Assembly (NCBI GenBank): GCA_963969595.1
Contig: OZ018413.1
Coordinates: 4,244,711-4,308,710 of the forward strand
Length of the DNA stretch: 64,000 nucleotides
Direction: 5' to 3'
DNA from: Neckera pumila
Lineage: Eukaryota; Streptophyta; Bryopsida; Hypnales; Neckeraceae
The translations under genes and the position numbers were made by a program. Each line of letters begins with the position of its first letter. Within the stretch, counting starts at the first letter, position 1. This document shows positions 47,314-58,679 of this stretch, in pieces. Under the pieces are notes generated by a model. The model saw only the letters and a list, made by a program, of their open reading frames with translations, had not been told where the DNA came from and made no database searches.

Positions 47314-48305
47314 GTTACAGCTTGGGGGTGTGATCGAATGAACTGTGGGTCTTACGTGTTTGAATTCCAAGACGGACGTAAGCGGGGTGGCTGGAATTGA
47401 AGGAAAGCCCTGAATTAAGACAACTCGGCGAGGAAGACAGACGTACGGAGACTGACGGAGCTCACCAACCAGGAGATGGAGAATACTGATTCTCGAGAGT
47501 ATTAAGAAATTATGGGTCAATGAACGTTTGCTTTCGACGAGTGCTGTGATGTGGTGCTGATGTGGAGTGAAAAATCTCGCTTTTCTTTCGGTTTGTTTAT
47601 CGAAGCAAATGCAGTGAAGTCAAGTCATGCCATTGCGCGAGATACAGAATGTTCTTCCTTGTCTAATGGAACCGTAGATGTTCAAGTTGTATGACCGTGC
47701 ATGATGTATGACCGTGCATCAAGTTGTATGACACGTGCATGATGCATCTTAGTTAGGCTGCTCATTTTTTAAGTAACTCTCGATCAGCAGCTACGGTTGA
47801 GGGCTAAGACTTGAAGAAACCATTGATACGACTGAGATAAACCTGCCTATGACAGGCAGAATGACTGGTTTGCCATGTTGGCATTGTTGAAAATTAAAAA
47901 ATATATATATCATACAAAGATAAATGTGCAAAACGGGGGAACACTTGAATTTTTTTTCACAAAGTTATGAATTTGTATGAATTTTTGAAGTGTGGTGCCC
48001 AATTGGACCAAAAGAGTCATAGGTGGGGAATTTCGTTAAAATGGCGGTATTCCGCGTGCCATTTTGATAGTGTACCACTTTGACCATCTAGCCTAACGGG
48101 TATAGAGTCAAAACGACTGTCGTGAACCATCTAGAACAAGGACAGATTTCAGAACGGCCGTTCTAAACTATAAAAGTGCCAAAGTTCTAGAATGGCACCA
48201 TCTTAATGAAATTTGTCATGTAGTGATGTAGACTACCTCCAAACCAACAAAAAGTATATTCATAATGGTCATCTAATTCTCCTAGTAAACCAATCACATT
48301 GTTTC
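47314..48305. other. Promoter-side intergenic region of the germin-like gene
   Basis: No gene found. Contains a short local duplication near 47690-47745 (GTATGACCGTGCATGATG units) and a block near 48050-48200 (AACGGGTATAGAGTCAAAACG) that recurs diverged near 50150-50270, indicating a dispersed repeat. Confidence 0.45.
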
Positions 48306-48854
<549 letters not shown>

Positions 48855-50804
48855 CTAACTAATAGCCACAACAGAAAGGCCTAATAAAGTCACTTTCCAT
48901 GTGGAGAAGAATTTGGCCTCCGGAAGTCCGGAAGGTCTCTTTGCTTGGCAAACTCAGTTTAGCATTGAATAGTGTTGAATAGAATTAAAAAACATTAAAA
49001 AACTTCTTACAATTTAAGAAAAATTTAAGTTAAAACATGAAACCTGACATGGCAGACTGTCTACTACATTGGGTTGCAATAAAAAAAATTGCGTTTTTTT
49101 TTTTACAAAAAAATTTGGCAATTTTTTTTACAAAAAAATTTGGCAATTTTTTTCCTTCTTAATTAAGCAACTATTTTCTTTGCTGGTGCAGAATTGGGGG
49201 CCTTTTGGGGGCCCCACTCTTCTCCTAATGGTATCATTAATGTATAGTAAAATGGTGGAAGTTCCTATTGCAGTTATTAATCGCTCTATTACTACGATCA
49301 TCAATGACATTGATTGTGGTCACTAATTCAACCTAATATAGTCCCATTTATTGAAATTTTTTTTGTCACAGATTGTCACAGATATAAGAGTGTAATGGAT
49401 CATTCCCTAGGTGTCTTTTATGGGCCTTTTGCATGTTATAGGCTACACAAAATAATGAAATTAGGTTACCTTACCAATTAGGTTGCCTTACTACAGATAA
49501 ATTACTTCATATTTCAATGCTTGTTTACATAAAGGCATATACAACTTTATGAATTGGGCTTTGATTTGGTACACGAATCTATGTCATACTCATGGCTCTA
49601 GATTGAATGCATCATTGTACAGTAGCAATGAATATTTATATAGTGTAGACTGTCAAGAAATTAATGTGGGGCAACCTAATTTCACTATTTTGTATAGTTC
49701 ACTTTAAACAAGGAAAAAAGAGTTGAGTCTAATTTTGGCATTGGAAAGTAGAGACTCACTATTATCAGAATACATTTATTTCATACATCAAATTTTACAA
49801 CGATGCTCCTACCTTGGACTTTATTGATCTCTCCTTTTTGAAATGAAATCTTCTTATTATTTGTTAAAACAATATTAAAAAATTGTAAAGCAGTGTTGAC
49901 AGTCTAGTATGGCTTAAAATTGGAGTTAGGAATTTTGATTTATTTTGTTATTATACATTGACATAGTTTAGAGATCCAAAATTGTGTTGGTACTCAACTA
50001 CACCAAACTAGGAAAACTATAAGTGATCCAAATTAATTGAGGTGAACTTTCAACAAGCTAGAAGTTGCTAAAATTATACACATGGAAATTTCATTAAAAT
50101 AGTAGTATCTCAAGCGCCATTTTGATGGTGTGCCATTTTGACCATCTAGGACGGGCATAGCTTCAAAACGGCTAGTCTAAACCATCTAGGTCAAGTACAG
50201 ATTTCAAAATGGCTAGTCTAAACTGAAAAAGTGTCAAAATTCTAGAATGGCACCATTTTAATGAAGTTTGTCATACACTAAATTTAGAATAATAATCCTT
50301 TGAAATTTACAAGTAAGGGATCTTTTCTTTGAATAAAATGTAATAAATAATACCTCAACAAAAGAAATCTAATCACCATCTCCTACAAAGTGCAAACATA
50401 CAGTAAAAATCTTTGAACAAAAAAAAAAAATGAAAAATCATAGTTTTTAGTGAATATTAATATATATGTGAAAATCATCCAAATGTTGTTTTATTTTGCA
50501 TCATGGGCATTTCAAGGATAATTTAAGCATTTGTACAGAATTTAAGAGGTATTACTAGTAAATTTTGGATTTGAAATATATTGGCAATTTTTTGTGCCAT
50601 TAAATATAAATGAAGGCTCTATCTTTTTTGTAAGGGGATTAATTATATATATTATATACAGGTGCACTATAAATACCAATTCTCACTATCAAATATAAAG
50701 ATATTATAGCCACTTATAGTATACAATCATGCAAAATGAATTAAATTATAAAATGATATGACATTACCGAATTCAAAGATATTGTAGCCACTTATAGTCT
50801 TCAC
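48855..50804. other. Intergenic, MITE-rich, no gene recognised
   Basis: A probable small MITE lies at about 48898-49232 (ends GGAGAAGAATTTGGCC and complement of GGAGAAGAGTGGGGCC), with a 27-bp unit containing ACAAAAAAATTTGGCAATTT repeated twice inside. The left flank of the 50805 block shows a partial duplication (AAAGATATTATAGCCACTTA at 50696 and again at 50777). Confidence 0.45.
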
Positions 50805-51228
50805 ATTAGAAGTGGTTTTGGGTCTCCAAAAGGCCCTCAAAGGCCTGTGCGGGCAGCTTCCGCCGTTTGACTTTTGCACTTGGGCATGCTTACACCTATG
50901 AAGCTTGAATGCGGGCAGCTGACACCGATGGCCATCGAGTTTGTGATGCGGCCAAGAAGTGGGTGCTAAAAATGGTGACTTCTCATGAGTATGCCGCACG
51001 GTTTGCCCTTTACGAGCGTTCATTTTTTAATGAAAATGTAATGAATTCTTACATTTTTAATTCAAATCTAATGGGATGGCACTGGCACCAAACTCTCGAG
51101 TCAAATGCCAGCAAGCACAATGTGGCGGGAGAAGTTGGCAGAGATTGCGTGCACTACTAGAAGTTTGTGTCGATTGCAATTTTTGACATGCACACGCGGG
51201 CGTCACGTGCCTAGCTACTTGCTTCAGC

Positions 51229-51594
51229 ATGGCACTTAGAGATATCACAAACACTACAGGTGGATATGTTCCTAAAATTCACATGGATGCAAGATACCTT
51301 CTTCTTGTTCGGAGGGGTACCAGACTAGATGGGCAGGCTAATAGATCAAGCTTTGCAGGGAAGAGGGCTAGAGGCGAAACTCACATTGACCTTTGGACGG
51401 ATGGAGCATTGTATCCAGAAGACCTTGCGACAAAATGTGCATTGTGCTTCAGCACTTTGAAGCAATTTTTGCAGTTTCTATGCCACGGGGAAGATGGATT
51501 GTTGGGATATACTAAACAATTGAGAGACATTGTGCCACCTTGTGAATCGTTGCTGAAGCGGACTCTAAACCTCGGAAACAGTTTACAATGTTGA
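51229..51594 (+). CDS. Unidentified open frame, 121 codons
   Basis: Begins with ATG and encodes a hydrophilic protein with mixed composition (MALRDITNTTGGYVPKIH at the start, ending GNSLQC). No signal peptide, membrane segment or known motif was seen. It lies inside the repeat-bounded block 50805-54980, so it may be a captured or degenerate exon. An overlapping minus frame (51381-51605) is the likely shadow. Confidence 0.25.
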   Translation: MALRDITNTTGGYVPKIHMDARYLLLVRRGTRLDGQANRSSFAGKRARGETHIDLWTDGALYPEDLATKCALCFSTLKQFLQFLCHGEDGLLGYTKQLRDIVPPCESLLKRTLNLGNSLQC

Positions 51595-52555
51595 CGCTGG
51601 AACAATTTTGAATTGGATTGAATTCATAGACTGATAACTTTCCACCTGGGTGCTTGACTTGGCATATTTGACGTGTTTGTTTCCGACCTCCACATCAACA
51701 TTTTCCACAAATATGCTAGACAATTAGTTACAAATTGTAGTGTTGAAAGCAATGAATTCTTGGGATGGGCTAAGAGTTTCAAATGTAGTGATATCAGACA
51801 AGGCATGGGATTCATAGCCGTTTTCAGCACGAGCTTCATGGCCGTTTTCAGCATGAATTCACTATTATTAAAGAGACTTTGAAATTGTTTGGTATTCTCA
51901 TTCTTCTTTTTGTTGTTGATATTGTTGTCATTGTTGCCATTGTTTTCATTCTGTCTTCTATTTTTAAATGTTTTGTTTCTTGATTTTAAAAATACTCTCC
52001 TTTATTTGTCTCTCTTTCCTATTTTGGCATAATTTAGAATTTTATTAGTAGAAAACAAGGTATGTATGGATTAGAGGTTTAGGAAAGTGGTGTATTCATT
52101 TCCCACTTCAATACAAAGATGAAGTCATAAGAATTAGGAATAAATATGTTCCAAAGCCAATAGCTACACAAAGTAAATTTTGAAAAAAGAAGTTTAACGG
52201 ACCCTACTGCTTGACCACTCTACAGCCAAAAACATAAGAGCACTTCCACTCTAGGTAGTGTACTCCATAAGTCTTCTAAGCATTGAACTATTATGCCATA
52301 GGAGAGAAAATCGGGGCGCTTCAAAATCCAAATCGTTACAGTAGTACTAGTGCTCACAAGGCTGAAGCTTTTGTGACCACATTAGTATGACACCATCTTC
52401 AGTCTCCCATGGGCTGGCAGCACCGCCCTTATCTCAATACATCCTTCTAGTCGACTATTAATTTGCCACAGCATCAAATGCCAAAATTGAAAAATGGTTG
52501 TGCTTTATCCTAATCGACTGATGCTTCAATCAAACTATATGCAAGCACATCTATA

Positions 52556-54460
52556 TTAGCCACGCACCTTTTTGTCACGTTGCCTTGCCTGCTCAACAAC
52601 CAAGTCATAAGAATCTAGGATGCTATCCCATGACAACACAATGGCGATTTCCTCCCGAATGTGCGACACTGGCCGTGTTTTACCAACCTCAAATGCTAGA
52701 AGCACTTTGTCCCCAAACACTACACTGCATGTTACTATGGACGGAATGACTACTTGATCCATGGCCATCCAATTTTGACCTCCCTCGCATCTGTACCTAA
52801 CATAACAGAAAGTCATATACAACATTTGGCGAGCAATATGAAATCAAAATCTAATACTAGGGCGATTGACTCGGGTCTTAATGATATCACACCCAACTTG
52901 CCACTTCTCGTTCTAGCTAGGGTCCATCAAACTAGCAAGCAGTGTATCGGATGGCTCATTGAAGATATACATGGCGCGTGTGCGCCGGATGTCAGCGGCC
53001 ACTCCAAACAGGTCAACCGTCATGTGAGTTGGTATGAACCACTGTACAAGCACAAACCTGCTGCCAGTGCCGCCCTTCATTGCGGCAGCAACATCCATTG
53101 CCAACTTCAGCCAAAAGGCTTCCGAAGTGTGCATGTCCAGAACAGGCCAAGCTCAGGGGTCGTTGCAAGAATGACCTTCCGTTTTTGTTCCACTTTGGCT
53201 GTTTTCAGCCATTTTTTTGGTAGTACTATAAAAATAGAAAAACGTTTTTAAAAAAATATGAAAAATATGAGAAATGTATACACCTGTAAGAAGAAGATAC
53301 CCTTTGAAGGAAAAGCAAAAAAAAATTCTTTAAATAGGAGAACTAGAAAAGTGCAGAATCGCAAGAAAATACATACTTTAACATTTTAATTTGTAAAAAA
53401 TAGGAAAAGTAATTTTTTTAAAAAGTAAAAAATGCCATTTAAAAAGACTTCATAGTAAAAAGATTTCACCAAAAAAAGATCCTAAATTTATCTTCAATGT
53501 TCAGAATTGCATGTGCAAGGGAGTCCTCTTTGCATAGACGTAGAGGATATAAAATAAAATATTTTTTAATGTCCCTTGGTAGAAACATAAGCTCCTACTA
53601 TGGGAATAGACTATAGAAATTTTAGCTCCAAATTATTAAATTTGGGGACTCCTTACGTAGGAAAACCCCTAAAACTCAAAAAGTGACAAATTAGTTTAAA
53701 TGATTTTTAAATATATAATGATTTTTAAATGTATAATGATTTTTGAAAATTTCTGAAAAATATGTGATATGATTGAACTTATAAGAAGAATCTTTACTAA
53801 AAGTTTCAAGTTCATACGAGTCATGCTTCTAAAGTTATTGCAAAATAAAGCTTTGGCACTGTGTTTGTGACAATGCTTCAGTACTAGTCTTTCATGCAAT
53901 CACCCTCAAGCAGCGGCAATGCTTCAAGACTCTCATATAACTCTGTGCCGGACCTTAGAACATAAACAGCCTTCAAAAAGAAAGTCCCATTCTCAAGCAA
54001 CTCCTTGTGACTGCTGCCATTGCGGCCCGCCTCTCCAATCTTGTGGTGCAACACTAAAATCACATCAAGCACTAATGACGATGACATCCAATCATCCCAT
54101 AGGAAGCATAAAAAAGATTGCAAGTACGTGGCATCCTAGTAGCAACAGTCGGGTCCAAATGCAACTGACGCCGCTGGTATGCATGACGCACTTCGATTGC
54201 GTCCAGTCTAATCACCTGCCTTCCACGTTGCATAATAGAAGTCCACCTGAATTGCAACACTTGAGCTTTCCATGCACCCGCAAACGATTCGTCACCGTAA
54301 GTGTAAGCATCTCTAGCCCATGGACTACGAATTGCCGATTTTAAAGCAATCCAAGAGCCAATTTCAATCCGCATGGGAATCCACTTGCCATCAACATCCT
54401 ATGAGTTAAAAAGAACTACACTCTGAACCTCCGTTGGTGGCTGATTGACCTCCATTGGCT
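52556..54460 (-). pseudogene. Unidentified broken gene on the minus strand
   Basis: Successive minus-strand frames read like one gene. It begins near 54465 with MDQPMEVNQPPTEVQ and has a TAG after FNS (near 54400). It continues as MRIEIGSWIALKSAIRS to about 54110, then shifts frame into DDWMSSSLVLDVILVLHH, ending GDCMKD at 53884. Further pieces lie at 52913-53134 and 52556-52825. Composition is protein-like but I cannot name the family. Stops and frame changes argue that it is dead, though introns could explain some breaks. Confidence 0.35.
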
Positions 54461-54980
54461 GATCCATGGCTGGCAAAAAACCACTATCGGCTCTTCCAGG
54501 AACTCAACCAATTGCATGCAGCCGCAAGGATATTTGCATAAACTCACACTATCGGATTTGAAACTACATAACAAACCTTAACAGTGTCGATGCTACACAG
54601 TCAACAAGGTTCCCGCCAACATTAGTCACTATCTTTGCTGGCATCGCATCCCTTCTTGTATTAAAATATTAGAATTTATTATTAAAATATTGGAATCGAT
54701 AAATTAAAATATGTATTTCACGAAAGTGCGGCTGTGCTTCAGCGTCCTAGCGTTGGATTATTTTATTGTATTGATGCGTCTAGCAGCACAGACCCTAAGC
54801 AGGAGCAGTCCATTGAGCAAAGTGGAGATTCTTCTCATTGGCCGCAACCTGCAATATATCACTCTCAACTGCAATGTTGGCAATCAAGGTAGTTACAGGG
54901 CTCGTTGGCCCGTGTTGTCCTTCTCCTTTGACTACAACTGCCTGCTTGGGGCCTTTTGAAGACCTCAATAGTCTTCTAAT

Positions 54981-56241
54981 GATAGTATACAATTATGCAA
55001 AATTAATTAGTTATAAAATGATATAATTAGCTTGAAGAAATTGATTACTTAATAATAGTACAATAAATATAATAATATGATGTTGATAGATGATTAGAAT
55101 CAAATTAATATATAGAAAATAACTTATGATATTTTAAAAATAACATATTAAATATTATATATTTTAAAATCATGTTTAATGAAGTTTATAGTGTAAACTA
55201 GTTATCATTATCTTGACCTTTGTTGAATTGGTGTAATCTTTTACCAAATATTTTGGTACACATTTACACAAAGCTCAAAAAATCATGCCAACTATGGATT
55301 TATATTTCACATTCAGCAATTTAAAAATACCGAATTCATGGTATATGGCAATTTAACAAAATTAATGTTTATCAAATAATTGGGATTTTATAAAGAAAAC
55401 TTAATTTGAATTAAAGTAGCTACACCTAATTTCAGTCACTTTCTAAAACCAATCAATCTAGATGCTTGCCTAAAATACACTCCCACTATTCATAATAGTC
55501 TACGGTTAGTTTTAAAAACACCTATTAGAGAAAAAAGAGACATCCTGAGGGCAGCTTTGAAAACACCTATTAGAGAAAAGAGAGACTTTCTTAGGGCAGC
55601 TCACAACCCTCTTTTTTTGCTTAAACAGTATTTGACTGATATTTCCTGTAAATGCCCCTTTTCATGCAAGAAAGCAGCCCTCCCATGGCCTGAAATTTTC
55701 TCTAATGCTGCCCGATGTCCATTTTGTCCCCCGAGGGAACTTTGAATTTTTGGGGTTAAGTGGTAAAGACTGTTGTGCTTCCTGGTGTGAAACCGAATTT
55801 GAGAGGATGTTAGTAAGCTTCGATACCCTTCGGGAGTTGAAGTATCCCTCGCATCTGGCCCGCCACCCATGCCGCCCACAATAAACCTGAAGTGCGTCGT
55901 CCACGCTGAATGAGCAAACAACCAGTCACAAAGTTTAATCTCGAGTCAGAATTCGAGTACGAAATCCCCAGTTACGTATAGTTACGAGTAACCTTCCGGC
56001 CTGGAAGTAAAGACTCTTCCACACTGTTCAGCGTCTCTGTAGAAAACTTCCGGAAACTTTTATCCGGCCTGGGTAGTACGTGGTTAGTAACAGACATTCC
56101 CCTCTGGCCTTGAAAGGCGAATGACAAGACGAGCAAAGCGAGTGCACGTGTCCCATGCACGCATGCACTGATTCACTGATCGAGAACTCGGTCGAGCTAG
56201 CTAATCGTGCCGGCCTGATCGAGTGCGCTTGCAGCAGCAAG
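54981..56241. other. Intergenic, no gene recognised
   Basis: Right flank of the 50805 block begins with a copy of the left-flank sequence (TAGTATACAATTATGC). A block containing AAAACACCTATTAGAGAAAA is duplicated at about 55514 and 55558. Confidence 0.5.
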
Positions 56242-56250
56242 TATATATAT
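56242..56250 (+). promoter_or_regulatory. TATA box candidate of the peroxidase pseudogene
   Basis: TATATATAT lies about 300 bp upstream of the peroxidase ATG (56550). The leader includes a 12-codon upstream frame starting at 56412. Confidence 0.4.
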
Positions 56251-56549
56251 GCAGAAGTCTGGAGAGGTTTGAAATCCATCTTCATCATCACTACTTCCAT
56301 TCTCTCAGCTCACCAGCAAGTTTCAAGCTTCAAATTAAGCTCTTACGAGATCGACTAAGCTAAGTCACATACTTCACAAGTTTCCAGACGTAGGTTTGCT
56401 AGATCACATACATGACGGTACGTTACGTTACCAGACCCAAAATTGAATGATTGCCTGATCGATCGAGTGGGAAACATATACATCGATCGAATAACCGTTC
56501 AGAGCTTACTTCTTCGACCGCCTCTAGTTGCAAAGTACAAGCTAGGACA

Positions 56550-57614
56550 ATGGCCGTTTCGCGGTCTCATCAGGCTGCCAGCACGATGAGCGGCAGCTCC
56601 TCTGGCAACAGTAATAACCGGGCGCTCATCAAGTGTGCGGCGGCCAGCATCCTGATCAGCATGATCCTCTTGAGCGCCGCCCCCGCCCTCGTCGCAGCGC
56701 ACTCCGGATCCTAGAGCAGCAGCAACGGTACTCCCAACACCCATAATGGCGGCAGTTGCGAGGACGGGTTCTACAAGCACTCATGCCCCAACGTCGAAAC
56801 CATCGTCTATGAATCCATGCGCGCGTCGTTCCTGAAGGACCGCAAAGTGACGCCCGGCGTCCTCCGCCTGGCGTACCACGACTGCTTCGTCCGTGGTTGC
56901 GACGCGTCCGTTCTCCTCGACGGGCCTGCAACCGAGAAGACGGCCGCCAACAACGCCGCAGTTCCCTCCGGCGATGGCGAGCGAGGTCGTCGGTTCAGCA
57001 GGTGTCCCCCTGCACCGGCGTTCTGCAGTTCGCAGTGCGCGACAGCGTCATCTTGACGGGCGGGCAAGGCTGGGCTGTGCCCGCAGGGCCGACGCGACGG
57101 CAAGGTGTCCCTGGCCTCGGAGGTCCCAGAGAACCTGCTCAAGCCCAACAATACAATGCCGGCGCTGCTGCAGGCGTTTGCGAGGAAGGGGCTGAACGCC
57201 GCGCAGATGGTGACGCTCGCAGGCGCGCACACCATCGGGCAGGCCGCGTGCGTCTCCATCGACGACCGCATCCACGGCGCCCACGTCGACCCCAGCTTGC
57301 AGGCGCACTTCGCCCAGGACCTGAAGAAGAAGTGCCCCATGGCCGGCCTCACCGACGTGGAAGTGAACCTGGATTTGGTGTCGCCCACCAAGTTCGACGC
57401 GCAGTTCTTCAAGAACATCGTGAACAAAAGGGGCCTGCTCACGTCGGATCAGATGATGTGGGCAGACGCACGCACGCAGGGCCTGGTGCAAGCCAATACC
57501 AACAGCGCCACGTTCAATGCCAACTTCGCCGCGGCCATGGTGGCGCTCAGCCAGGTGGACGTGCTCACGGGCACTGCCGGCGAGATTCGGAGGCAATGCC
57601 GTTACGTGAACTAG
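56550..57614 (+). pseudogene. Class III peroxidase pseudogene
   Basis: ATG at 56550 opens a signal-peptide-like region (ALIKCAAASILISMILLSA). After an in-frame TAG (56712-56714) the same frame gives CEDGFYKHSCPNVETIV, the distal haem motif LRLAYHDCFVRGCDASVLL (catalytic R and H) and EKTAANNA. The frame then moves from +3 to +2 near 56980 (VQQVSPCTGVLQFAVRDSV) and back near 57085, where VPAGRRDGKV would need one base fewer. It continues with the proximal motif VTLAGAHTIGQAACVS and ends RRQCRYVN at 57614. The usual VSCADIL segment is shortened. Secreted class III peroxidases oxidise phenolics with H2O2 in the cell wall. One stop and two shifts would prevent that. No GT-AG introns remove the lesions. 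High GC and good conservation elsewhere suggest recent loss or, less likely, sequence errors. Confidence 0.87.
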
Positions 57615-57740
57615 CTAGCTGACCTCGTCGATCGGCTGGCGCGCGCCGAGAATTAATTCGAATCCTTGCTTAGAATCTTTGTTCCCCATTTAATTGCATA
57701 CTGTACGTATATGGCACCGTACAAGCAAGTCAGATTCTTC

Positions 57741-57746
57741 AATAAA
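57741..57746 (+). terminator. Candidate poly(A) signal of the peroxidase locus
   Basis: AATAAA about 127 bp after the peroxidase stop codon. Confidence 0.35.
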
Positions 57747-57749
57747 CTG

Positions 57750-58679
57750 GTCGCCATTGAACCAATCTTTCGGTGAATCATTGTTTGGAGACTCTCGACG
57801 AATTTCAAGAAGGTCATTTGAATTCGTGGTTTCTGTCGCACATGTACATGTCCGGACTTCAGGAGTAACTGACATAAATGTACGCTTCTGAATGACATGT
57901 AAAGAGCTGAAATTGTGCAGAGGACTCTTCACATTCATTCACTTCTGCACTCTCAGGGGCGCCTCTTCGGATTCACTGGTAGCTCCACACTCAAACGTTT
58001 CAATCAATCAATTGGACTAATCAAATTTGGTGATCGAGAGCAGTAAGTTGCAAAGAGATCGAAATTGTTCAGGTCCATTCAAGGGATCGATCGATCTTGC
58101 AAATTGCATGCAAGTATCTGAGTACCAACTTCATTGCAGATCAATCAACACAATGCCAAACCAGCCTCTATCAATTTCATTAAATTGGCGCCATTCCAGC
58201 CCCAAATTTTTTGACCCAACTGATCTACAGAATGCATATGTTGCTTGATTTGCTCTGATTTGGCACGACCTCAGGCTACGGTAGTAAAACCTACAAGATC
58301 TCATGCCTTAAATTGAATCCCACAAAATAAGAGTTTTTCATGTTCCTGGTTTGTTCTCAGTTTTGCTGGAGCAAGACAGATTCCTGGATTATCCGAAACG
58401 AGCTCATCCGAATGATCGATAGAAGACGCTGCACTTTCAATAAGGCGAAGAGTTTTTTCATAGTAATAGGTCGAACGCTACTTAGCACAATTGCAATGCA
58501 ATCTGGTTGGAAAAAGGAATGTTACTGCAGTGAAAGCACCGCAACTCTAGCTTTGAGCAGAATTTTACGTGAATACAACAATGTAAGAGACTACAACAAC
58601 ACTTGTTTAATCTATGAATGAAAGTATTCACAAAAAATGACCGCAATAATAAATGTCTGAGTAAGTGATCATGAACCCT
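57750..58679. other. Region between peroxidase and riboflavin kinase 3' ends
   Basis: No gene. From about 58260 it is the 3' flank of the riboflavin kinase gene, recognisable because the same sequence recurs, inverted and interrupted, at 13320-15400. Confidence 0.55.

Larger units (their letters stand above)
50805..54980. mobile_element. 4.2-kb block bounded by ATTAGAAG inverted repeats, with coding-like pieces
   Basis: Ends ATTAGAAGTGGTTTTGGGTC and the complement of ATTAGAAGACTATTGAGGTC, each followed by CCAAAAGGCCC or TCAAAAGGCCC, form an imperfect inverted repeat of about 30 bp like that of the MITE at 11369-11642. Inside are frames with fairly protein-like composition: plus 50909-51160 and 51229-51594; minus 54375-54072, 54123-53884, 53134-52913 and 52825-52556. 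I recognise no transposase and no named domain. Two minus-strand frames overlap near 54072-54123 in different frames and read as one gene broken by a shift. The block could be a transposon that captured host exons, or a decayed host gene inside repeats. Confidence 0.5.

Noticed and set aside
56807..57596. Long minus-strand frames (211 and 182 codons) over the peroxidase
   Set aside because: Shadow frames in GC-rich sequence; peroxidase motifs are on the plus strand.
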